From Heliopora coerulea (lineage: Eukaryota; Cnidaria; Anthozoa; Scleralcyonacea; Helioporidae), in NCBI GenBank assembly GCA_030142905.1, contig JASJOG010000170.1, positions 495,001 to 559,000 of the forward strand: a stretch of DNA of 64,000 nt. Reading direction: 5' to 3'. Shown here piece by piece: positions 54,830 through 64,000 of the stretch; the stretch's first letter is position 1, and every line of letters starts with the position of its first letter. The position numbers were made by a program, and so were the translations under genes. Below the pieces are notes generated by a model, which saw only the letters and a list, made by a program, of their open reading frames with translations, was not told the DNA's origin and made no database searches.

Positions 54830-57060
54830 CACCGTGTGGATGGAATACAAACAAGAAGTGTAATACACTGGTATGTTTTCAAAATATTTTTTCAGCAAAT
54901 TAGACACCGTAGCCTGTATTCTGGAATGACGGGATTACTTAGCCACTCAAAGTGGGCAAAGAAACACGCGACATGGCGGTCACGCGCATGTTAGTTGTGA
55001 TGGACTGGAGAGCCATGTGGACTTGCATAAGTCAAGACGCATTTTACCACCCCTGATCGATTTTAAAGGCTCAAAAACAATGGACGGCTAATCGTATTCT
55101 CACACTAGGCGCGCGAACTCACATTAGTTACGACTCCGCGAAATTTCTATCCCAGAACTCACATTAAAACGTGACGCAGCAACAAAGATGGACTTCCTCC
55201 AGGCAGACAATATTCCGTGTGTTACTTTAGTTGCGGCACTAACTTGACAGTTGTTCAATTTTTACGGTTCAAAACAATCTCACGCAATGTTTTCTACCGA
55301 CTAGAAATGCTTAATAAATAGTCACGAGGTTAACGTTGTCGAAAGGCAGTTTTCCTTTTCCTTTTTAACAATTTTTTAAAGAAAGAATTTGGAGGACGAA
55401 ACAGCTACCAGGTCGAGAGAGTAATTTGATGGTTAGATAACTAGCTTGGCCGAATGTTCGTGTTGTTATTATTACTAACAATAATCCATGAGTTGTTTGT
55501 AATATCATCCGCGTATTTGAACGTGGAATGACCTGATTAATGGCGAAAATGAAACCATGTCTGGTTGCGCAAAACCTTGACAGATTATTGGACTGATCAG
55601 TGCTCACAAGTGAACAGGCCAGCTTGTGCGTAACTACCGAGCCATTTGGGTCGACTCCAATTTCTTTTTGCGCGGCTATACTGATTAGTACAGGATACAG
55701 CAAACTAAAAAACGTTTAAACGTGCGTAGATCTACTTCTCATGAAATGATCAAAATCGCCCAGAAAATGCCTTGATACTGCCATCCGACCCTTGCTCTTC
55801 GAAATTCCTTGTTGCGCCCTTGGTTTATATAATTCTGACTATCCAAAGGAGTTTTCCGTGTTTACAAGCCGAAAGCAAGCCTTTAATTTCTATAGATGTA
55901 CTGCCAAACCATTGATAAGGCTATTCCCAAGAAAGGAATAAAATTATTGGTCGTAAATGGGTAAACTAGATGATTAACGGTGGGAAATGTAAAACGCTGG
56001 CTTACATCAACAACAGGGAGCAGCTTAGCGCTGGCTTAAGAATTCTGTCAATTAACACTCACGGAATTAGATGACCATTCCTCACGTAACTCGTATTGAC
56101 ATTTCGCCGCTGAGATGACATATTTGTCATTAATCTCTTTCTCTGGTCTTTCTATTTAATACAATATTAAATTGTGGCCAGTGATCCACTTTTTTATTGA
56201 ATACATCAATTCATCACGGTAATAAACGACCGACGTAGACATTTAACATAATCCCGCAGTGGAAATATTTTTTTAGTTCCAGAAATGTTATTGAACTTGG
56301 CCCCATGCGATCACCTGTACTAAACGTGACATATCTTCAAGGTCTATTTGTTTCATAAAGACGCACATAGATAACACAACATTCTTTATTTACTACATTG
56401 TTGTCACCACATACATTCACTGCTTGCTTTTTCTCTGCACCGTGATGTTGCCCCTTGACTATATAGCGTGTATATATGGGAGGATAACGTATTGTAACAC
56501 TAGAATATGGAACGCACTGTCCAACCAATTACTTATGTCAACCACTGTAAGAACCTTTAAAACTAAACTTAAAGATTATTACTACTCTGCTGTTCAGTCT
56601 ACTTCCAACCCCGATGACTCACGATCTTGAAAAACAGTTTGCATAAAATGTAACTCTGTTCGAAGTCTACGCGTTTCTCCGAATTATGTATTTAGTTCTA
56701 TTCCAGTTTCTTCCTGAACTTAGATTGTTTCTAATGCACTATCAAAATAATGATTCTGCTATGTTGAATTTATGGATTCGCAGTAATTGGTTTTAGCAGT
56801 TGCAATACTCCAGACTTTGTAACTTACCTAGAATACTAATTGTAACCAAGGCAAAGCTAAATAATTCTCTTATACGATTCTTCGTTCTGATGGCTTCGAA
56901 TAAATAGTTAGAGTCTTACCCACGTAGTGCTACATTAGTGAACGAATATAGACCCTTACGCAAACACTCGATTTTCACGTGAGACTATAAGAGGAATCTC
57001 ATTAGTAGTCGTTCAAATGATAATAAAACCTACGGCATAAAGAAAGATCAGAAGTACCGT
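54830..57060. repeat. Tandem segmental duplication, copy 1
   Basis: Starts at ACAAACAAGAAGTGTAATAC and contains the landmarks ACAATAATCCATGAGTTG (55480-55500), TTGACATTTCGCCGCTGAG (56097-56115) and CCCCATGCGATCACCTG (56302-56318), all of which recur in order in the later copies. Confidence 0.75.
56460..56629 (+). pseudogene. LINE reverse transcriptase C-terminus, fragment 1
   Basis: CNTRIWNALSNQLLMSTTVR, then TFKTKLKDYYY, the usual last block of a non-LTR reverse transcriptase protein. It is part of the duplicated unit. Confidence 0.7.
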
Positions 57061-59829
57061 GACATGTAAAGGGAAGACAAACAAGAAGAGTAATACAACG
57101 GTATGTTTTTAAAATCTTCTTTCGCTAAATTAGACACTGCACCTCAGGAATTCCACCGAGTAGACATCCTTAATGGATAGTCACAAGGTTGACGTTGACG
57201 AAAGGCCATCTTTGTTTTCCCTTAAGAAATATTTGAAGGACGATTTTGGCGGACGAAAGAGCTTCCAGGTCGAGTAAGGTATCTGATGGTTAGATATCTA
57301 CCTAGGCTGAATGTTCTAGTTGTTATTCTTACTAACAATAATCCACGAGTTGTTTGTAATAACATCAGCACCTTTGAACGTGGAATGAGCTGATTAATGG
57401 CGAAAATGAAACCATGTCTGTTTCCGCTAAGCCTTGATAGACTATTGAACCGATCAGTCCTCACAAGTGAACAGGCCCGTCTATACTTAAAACTACCGAG
57501 TTATTTGGATCGACTCCAATCTGTTTAGCACGGCAAATGATTGCTACAGCGAACAAGAAAAGTCACGTCTATCTACTTTACTTGAAATGATTTAAGTTGT
57601 CCCGATGATGCCTTAATAATACCATCCGGTTTATTGTGCATCGAAATTCCTTGTTGCATAAGTTCTTGGTTTACACGCTTGTGACTATCCAAAAAAATAC
57701 TTCGTGTGTTCAAGCAGAAAGCAGGTCTTTTATATCTATAGATATGCCGTTGTCTATAGCAAGCTGTTGTCATTGTTATTCCTATAAGAGGAACAGAATT
57801 ATCGGTGGTAAATGGGTAAACTAAACATCCGGGGCGGGAAATTAGCCTTGTTATTTCTTTCACTGTAAAACATTGTCTTACATCAACAACAAGAAGCAGC
57901 TTATTGATGGCTTAAGAATATTCTGTCAATCAACACTCTTGGAATCAGATGAACATTTTTTTATCGGCATCACTTCTATTGACATTTAGCCTCTGAGATG
58001 ACTTATTGGTAATCATTCTCTTCTCCCTTGGTCCTTCGATTGTCGCAAATTGCGCACGTAAGAACAAGACTAACATGAGACTGCGACCAAAGGGCAAAAT
58101 CTCCTGTGTAGCGAACAATATGTGCGGCCTTGATAGACTTTCGGACCGATCAGTCATCACAAATCATTAGATTTCTATTTTCTTTAAAACATCTTTTCAA
58201 CAAAACTTCAGGTTCATAACTAAACTATTAACACTTAAACACTTTGGGATACTTTTTTCAGTGTCTTTTTCATGATGGCATGATGAGCAAAGTTTCAAAT
58301 CACGTTGCTTGCAATATGCATAAACCTTTTCCATCTTTTATGATAACGGCGCTTCTGATTCGATGCGGTGAGGGCTCCATTTTTCGATGGAGCACGGGAA
58401 GAAGCGCTGGAAAAGATTTCGAAACAAAAAAATACTTCTGCTCTGTAACCTCGAGTTACCGAACTGGCTTTGTGAATCACTGTAATCACTTGCCTCTTCA
58501 GTGATACGTGCCTAAATAAAGTATTGATTGATTGAGAAATAATCAAAGTCTGCGCACGAAAATATATTGATAAAAAAGAATTTCACGTTACTTCGAGTGA
58601 CGGAACTCACTTTGTGAATAATTTTTAAGGAGAAAAAACAAACCCGAGGCTAAGAAGGTCACCCGATCTTTAAGCGACCAATCAAAATTGTTCCGAAGTT
58701 TTGGCTAAAGTAAGGAGAAAGCACTTTTTAATCAGTGAAATAGAGTTTGTTGTGTTTTAGATTGTGTCTCATTCTATGTTATAAAATAAATGGTTCATGG
58801 TTTGTTATGCTTCAATGAGTTATAGATGCAGGGCTGCATTAGGCTTCAACTCGACTTTTCTGTGCTCTCACAACTCACGCTTTTTCTTACTCTCTTTATT
58901 AACCCATGAATCCATAACTCAGTGAAGTACGCCAAATCACGAAACATTTCTTAAATTTTGGCCGATGACCCACTTCTTTAATTTCATACATCAATTCATT
59001 AGGGCAATAGACGACAGACGTATAAATTTTACATAATTCCTCATCGCAAACATTTTTTAATTCTAAAATGTTATTGAACTTTGCCCCATGCGATCACCTG
59101 TACTAAACGTGACATATCTTCAAGGTCTATTTACACGCAGAACATCTACGTACAGGAAGTCATACTTAGTAAGAGCAACTAGAATATGGAACGCACTGTC
59201 CAACCAAATACTTCTGCAACCACTCTAAGAACCTTTAAAACTAAACTTAAATATTATTACTACTCTGCTGTTGAGTCTACTTCAAACCCGGATAACTCAA
59301 AATCTTGGAAAAAAGTTTGAAAAAATGTAACTCCGTCCAAAGTCTACTTGTTTCCCAGACTTGTTGTTTTCAGTCCTCTTCCAGTTTCTTCCTCGACTTA
59401 GATTGTTCGTAATGCACTATCAAAATAATTATTGTGCTATGTTGTATTTACGGATCCGCAGTAATTGGTTTTAGCTGTTGCGGTATTCAAGACCTTGTAA
59501 CTTATCTAGAATACTTATTGTAAACAAGGCAAAGCTAAAGAAAATAAAATAAAGATATGATTGTCGTATACAATTGTTCGTTCTGATGGATCCGATTAAA
59601 TTATTTGAGTCTTACGCACGTATTGCTACATTGGTGAACGAATTGAAACAGGAATTGTGTCTTTCACACAACATTACATAACCCAGGATGAACAATTGTA
59701 TGCGACAATTGTATCGTGTAAATAGACCCTTGCGCAAACACTCAATTTTCACGTGAGACTAGAAAAGGAATCTCATTGGCACTTGTTTAAGTAATAATAA
59801 AACCTACGACATGAAGAAAGATTAGAAGT
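57061..59829. repeat. Tandem segmental duplication, copy 2
   Basis: Starts GTGACATGTAAAGGGAAGAC. It contains ACAATAATCCACGAGTTG, the 58000 region of copy-2-specific sequence and CCCCATGCGATCACCTG again at about 59084. Minus-strand frames such as 57863-57573 (ITRLISRPGCLVYPFTTD) stay open in copy 3 but carry stops in copy 1, so coding function is doubtful. Confidence 0.75.
59125..59330 (+). pseudogene. LINE reverse transcriptase C-terminus, fragment 2
   Basis: LFTRRTSTYRKSYLVRATRI, then WNALSNQ and a stop caused by a small deletion relative to 56460-56629. It keeps slightly more 5' sequence than the first fragment, so both derive from one ancestral insertion. Confidence 0.72.
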
Positions 59830-61407
59830 ATTGTGACATGTGAAGGGAAGACAAACAAGAAGAGTAATACATTGGTATGTTTTTAAAATCGTCTTTTACT
59901 AAATTAGACACAATGCAGCTCGTGGAATTCAACCTAGTAGAAATCCTTAATAGATAGTCACAAACAGCTTCCAGGTCAAGGAAGGTATCTGATGGTTAGA
60001 TATCTAGCCAGCGCGAATGTTCTATTTGTTATTATTACTAACAATAATCCATGAGTTGTTTGTCATATCATCATCGCCTTTGAACGTGGAATGACCTGAT
60101 TAATGGCGAAAATGAAATCATGTCTGTTTGCGCAGAGCCTTGATAGACTATCCAACCGATCAGTCGTCACAAGTAAACAGGCCTTTCTATACTTAAAACT
60201 ACCGAGATATTTGGGTCGACTCCAATCTGTTTAGCACGGTTACTGATTTCTACAGCGAACTAGAAAAGTCACGTCTATCTACTTCGTTTGAAATGATCAA
60301 AGTCGTCCCGACGGTGCCTTGATAATACCATCCGGCCCGTTGTGCATCGAAATTCCTTGTTGCATGCCTACTTGGTTTTCACGATTCTGATTATCCAAAG
60401 AAATATTCCGTGTGTTGAATCGGAAAGTGGGAATTATAAATGTATTAATATGCCGTTGTTTATAGAAAGCTGTTGTCATTGTTATTCGTAAGAGAGGAAC
60501 AGAATTATCGGTCGTAAATGGGTAAACTAAACAACCGGGGCGGGAAATTAGCCTTGTTATTTGTTTCACTGTAAAACGTTGTCTTACATCAATAACAAGA
60601 AACAGCTTAGTGATAGCTTAAGAATATTCTGTCAATCAAGACTCTTGGAATCAGATGACCATTCTTTTATCGGCATCACTTCTATTGACATTTAGCCACT
60701 GAGATGACTTCTTTGTAATCATTCTTTTCTCGCTTGCTTCTTCGATTTTCGTCAATTGTGCATGTAAGAACAACACTAACATCGCACTGAGACCAAAGGA
60801 CAAAATCTCCTGTGTAGCAAACAATATGTGTAGCCTCGATAGACTTTCGGACCCATCAGTCATCACAAGTCGACAGCCCTGTCTATACTTAGAACTACGG
60901 AGCCATTTGGGTAGACTCAAATCTATTTAGCACGTCTGCCGATTTCTACAGCGAACTAAAAAAGCAAGGAATACCTATTTTTCCCAAAACGATCAAAATT
61001 GCCCTGACGGTGTCTTGATACTACTATCCAACTCTTGCTCATCGAAATTCTTTGTTGAGCTTTCATTTTATATCATATATTATTCTGACCGTCCTAAGAA
61101 ATATTTGGAAGTGTAAAAGATGAAAGCAGGCCTTCTATTTCTATAGATATGCCGTTGTCTATAAGGACTTATTTTAAGAAAATTTCAATACTGCATTCCC
61201 AAAGCTGAGTATCATGGTTACCAAGCATGTGTGCATTGGCATTCTCACCTGACTTCAATTTTGGAGGGAAACAAGTCCAAAGCAGATGTTATTAAATGCC
61301 TATGGTTTAAAATCATAAGAAAACATTCAATACTTAAATAAAAAGCTTTACCAAAGTGCGGCGTTCTTGAGGTTATACACTATCTAAAAGATAGAAAAAA
61401 AGATTCT

Positions 61408-61439
61408 TGACGTTTCGGGCGAAGGCCCTTCGTCCGGAG
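61408..61439 (-). ncRNA. Hammerhead-like motif, arm 1
   Basis: The minus strand reads CCGGACGA, A, GGGC, CTTC, GCCC, GAAACGTCAAG. The first core bases are changed from CTGACGA, while the rest is as in arm 2. Confidence 0.4.
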
Positions 61440-61548
61440 ATTAGTAACATTGAATACAAAAACACGTAGGCTTTTATAGTAAAACTAAAAAATTGTGCCA
61501 CGTGACGTATAAAAGCCCACGTGTTTTTGTATTCCATGCTACTAACTC

Positions 61549-61578
61549 CTGACGAAGGGCCTTCGCTCGAAATGTCGA
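61549..61578 (+). ncRNA. Hammerhead-like motif, arm 2
   Basis: CTGACGA, A, GGGC, loop CTTC, GCTC, GAAATGTCGAG. The core words are intact. One additional A precedes stem II, as in the other copies. Confidence 0.42.
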
Positions 61579-61953
61579 GAAGCTTTTTTTCTATCTTTTA
61601 GATAGTGTATAACCTCAAGAACGCCGTTGTTTTATCGAAGCTATCGACACTGGACCCCCGCGCCTTATAATTTACCAAATTGTCTTCTATGACTGAGACA
61701 ACCTAAAAATTTGATACAGTAAATTTTGATAGAGGGTTGTCTAACATCCAAACGAGCATAAGTAGCTATCACACAGTCACTGACTCAACTCCTTGCCTGC
61801 TGTGAAAACCAAACACCACATCTTCGATTCTCTAAATTTCTAAAAAATCTTAGAATTAGAACTCTGCACACCATTAAATTCAGGATTCAATGCCTGTCGA
61901 CAACTTTAATAAATATAATACAAAACAAACTCCGAAGAGAAGTACCTTGCTAA

Positions 61954-62049
61954 CCAAAATATGAGTAAAAGGAAAAGACAAAATTGAGAGGTAATATTTC
62001 CTCTATATTACCTTCTCTATTTTGCTTTGTGCTTTTACTCATATTTTGG
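61954..62049. repeat. Compact hairpin with 43-45-bp arms
   Basis: CCAAAATATGAGTAAAAGGA and its mirror TGCTTTTACTCATATTTTGG enclose a loop of about 8 nt. It lies inside the insertion that splits the fourth duplication copy. Confidence 0.8.
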
Positions 62050-62484
62050 ATACAAAGATTTTTCTTTTGGGGGATTGTTTTATATTTACTAAATTCAGTA
62101 CGGCACATTTGTCCTCTTTCTCTAAAATAGGACATGTTGTCAAAAGCAAGCTGTCCTCACCGTTATTACTCAGAAAGGAACAGAATTATCGCTTGTAAAT
62201 GGGTAAATTAACGACTGGCGGTGGGAAATTAGACCTGTTGGTTCACTGTAAAGTGCTGGTCTACATCAACAAGGGACAGCTTAGTGATGGCTTAAGATGA
62301 TTCTTTCAATTAACTCATTTCGAATCAGATGACCATTCTTTTATCAACATCACTCGTATTGACGGCTTCACCTCTCCAATGACATATTTGCAATCGTCTT
62401 CTTCTCCATTAGTCTTTGTATTTGTATCAAATTGCGCACGTCAGAACAAGACTAACATCAAAGTGCAACCAAAGGGCATCTTGT

Positions 62485-63051
62485 GTAAGGAACAGGAGGG
62501 GGCTCGGCTAAAATGTTGAATTTGTTTGGCTATGAGTGCGGAACTAGTGCCAGAATAGAAGTTGATTTGTATGTCCCCTTTGCAAGTTATTGGGGGGAAT
62601 AAGTAGATGGTAAATTAAAGGCTTTCCTTATGTCAAGGGAGAGGAACAAGCGCAGCTCTAACCAAACTAAAACCATCTATTTCCGTATTTAGTTGAGGGA
62701 AACTCGAATACTTCTCGCCGTCCTTTCACAAGCCTTTTTTCAGTAATTTTAAGAGATATTTAGTCGAGTACTGCACAGACCTTGCACAAAACCTGAGCCC
62801 TACAGAGCAAATCCTTTCATTAATAAAGAAAAGGAAAGGGAAGGAAAAAATACAGGAAAATCTAAACTTATGGCAGTAACCTGAAGCTAAACCTTAATCC
62901 TACACAGGAAATGCTTTTTAAAAAATGAAAAGAAAATTACGGGGGGAAAATGTAAGAAAGATAAAAGAAATGAAAGAAAAGAAAACTAATTTAAATTTAC
63001 GGATCTGATTGTCTCTCATTTACTTTGCTAATAGAGTCGTATTGAGAAGAC
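62485..63051 (+). other. Upstream flank of the P450 gene
   Basis: Purine-rich runs at 62820-62990 (GAAAAGGAAAGG type) and no clear TATA box. The tandem duplication ends just before it. Confidence 0.4.
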
Positions 63052-64000
63052 ATGGTCTTAGAAGTCGCCTTATCGTTGTTCCTCGGTTGGTTGATATGGT
63101 ATATCTGGACGACATACCAAGAGAGAAGGCAAATGCCACCTGGACCTTTTCCGTTTCCTGTCATTGGTAACTTGCCTCAGCTTGGATCAGATCCACTTGA
63201 TCCTTTTGGTAAACTCATGAAAAAGTACGGAAATATCTTCACGGTTTCGTTTCCTTTTGGAACTGCTGTGATCATAAATAGCGCAAAGCTTGCGCGGGAG
63301 GCGCGGGTGAACAGAAAAACCGATCTTGCGGGTAAATTGCCCAGTTCAATTTACCCAATTAATGTTATCTTCAGCGAAAAAGATATTGTCAGCTCTGACT
63401 ACGGAGAGGCACATGAGTTTCGCAAGAAGATTTTCAAATCGGCATTGCATGTTTTTGGAGCCGGCATCGAGGAGACAGAAGAGCGAATGCAACATGCAAT
63501 TCAGAACTTGCTGAAGGAGATTGAGGCAATGGAAGGTCGACCGTTCTCGCCGAAGAAGTTCGTCGCTTGTGCAATAATAAGTCAATTGTGGGAATGGATT
63601 TCCTCAAAAAAGTGCTCTCTACACCATTCCACTGTGAAATCGTTTTTCGAATTCAACGAGAAAATTGCAAATCTGTGCGCGCTGGGAACTCTTTACCAAC
63701 TTATCCCTTGGTTATCGTATCTCCCGACAACGTTTAACTGTAAATTGAAAGAAGTTATAAAGACGAGAGACGAGGTTTTTGGCCCGGAACTTCAAGCCCA
63801 TCGAGAAACCTATGCGTCAGGTGTTATTCGTGATCTAACGGACAGCTTCCTGAGCGCCTACGAGAAGGAAAAGTCAAAGAAGACTGGTAAGGATATTGGA
63901 TCAATTGAAGATATTCAGTTTTTAATGTTGGATGTCCAGAATGGAGCTTCGGACACTTCCTCTTCTACAATAGCCTGGTTTATTTTATACACAACCCTAA
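63052..64000 (+). CDS. Cytochrome P450 (CYP2-clan type), 5' part
   Basis: A membrane-bound monooxygenase of the endoplasmic reticulum, cut by the window end. The first 316 codons are read without an intron or stop. Residues about 3-20 form the N-terminal anchor (EVALSLFLGWLIWYIW), followed by a basic stop-transfer stretch and the proline hinge PPGPFPFPVIGNLPQL. Near residue 121 the C-helix reads GEAHEFRKKIFKSAL. The I-helix at about residue 298 reads NGASDTSSSTIAWF, matching the AGxDT oxygen-binding motif. The K-helix ExxR and the heme-binding Cys loop would lie beyond 64000. The sequence is of the microsomal CYP2/CYP17-like type, and the substrate cannot be told. The C-helix Trp-x-x-x-Arg seems replaced by His and Lys. 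The ATG at 63052 fits the anchor position. Confidence 0.9.
   Translation, partial: MVLEVALSLFLGWLIWYIWTTYQERRQMPPGPFPFPVIGNLPQLGSDPLDPFGKLMKKYGNIFTVSFPFGTAVIINSAKLAREARVNRKTDLAGKLPSSIYPINVIFSEKDIVSSDYGEAHEFRKKIFKSALHVFGAGIEETEERMQHAIQNLLKEIEAMEGRPFSPKKFVACAIISQLWEWISSKKCSLHHSTVKSFFEFNEKIANLCALGTLYQLIPWLSYLPTTFNCKLKEVIKTRDEVFGPELQAHRETYASGVIRDLTDSFLSAYEKEKSKKTGKDIGSIEDIQFLMLDVQNGASDTSSSTIAWFILYTTL

Larger units (their letters stand above)
61359..61626. mobile_element. Penelope-like terminal segments in inverted orientation
   Basis: Arms 61359-61477 and 61509-61626, about 118 bp each and clearly diverged (for example GTCCGGAGATTAGTAAC against GTTAGTAGCATGGAATAC regions), so an old foldback. 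Each arm holds a hammerhead-like motif. The layout agrees with the pseudo-LTR pairs of Penelope-like elements, but no coding part is left. Confidence 0.6.
59830..62480. repeat. Tandem segmental duplication, copy 3 with a partial fourth
   Basis: Starts GTGACATGTGAAGGGAAGAC. The block with GATGACTTCTTTGTAATCA ends at 60730. A fourth, partial copy follows from about 60840 and is split between 61166 and 62135 by unrelated sequence that holds the hairpin at 61359-61626. It resumes with AAGCAAGCTGTCCTCACCG. Confidence 0.65.

Overview
The window reads as animal nuclear DNA, most likely from an anthozoan cnidarian (coral or sea anemone). It is AT-rich and intron-containing, with few genes. It is crowded with Tc1, pogo, mariner, Penelope-like, LINE and SINE debris, simple repeats and a satellite array. 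No organellar, bacterial or viral gene is seen. The organism call is inference from gene and repeat style; no species can be named.

From left to right: 1.9-3.4 kb holds an almost intact Tc1-type transposon with a frameshifted transposase. At 7.1-7.6 kb (minus) is an achaete-scute-like bHLH factor with a TATA box and a perfect splice donor one codon before its stop. From 10 to 17 kb there are LINE tails with GA tracts, hairpins and a MITE. At 18.8-21.4 kb lies a 2.6-kb pogo-type element with terminal inverted repeats and a TA duplication, carrying a transposase (minus) and a divergent HIRAN-like protein (plus). At 21.5-24.4 kb is a 168-bp satellite array, interrupted by an internally deleted mariner-like element. 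From 24.9 to 28.5 kb there are tRNA-derived SINEs, a MITE and Penelope-like fragments folded into large hairpins.

From 29 to 32.5 kb and again from 46.3 to 52.3 kb (plus) are paralogous gene starts: very short first exons and a 119-nt second exon with identical phases. Between them, on the minus strand, a five-exon gene (42.86 to 35.81 kb, 1,321 residues by my splice model) joins an N-terminal domain, a glutamine-rich linker and 24 ribonuclease-inhibitor-type leucine-rich repeats. One of its introns holds about 550 bp of GAA-rich sequence.

From 54.8 to 62.5 kb a roughly 2.2-2.8-kb unit is repeated in tandem, with LINE ends and Penelope-type inverted arms. The window ends inside an intact cytochrome P450 (63.05 kb onward).

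A recurring signal is a small structured motif, CTGANGA plus one base, a stem-loop, then GAAA. It occurs at nine places, once 100 bp after a Penelope-like GIY-YIG coding end. I read these as hammerhead-ribozyme-like relics of Penelope-type retroelements.
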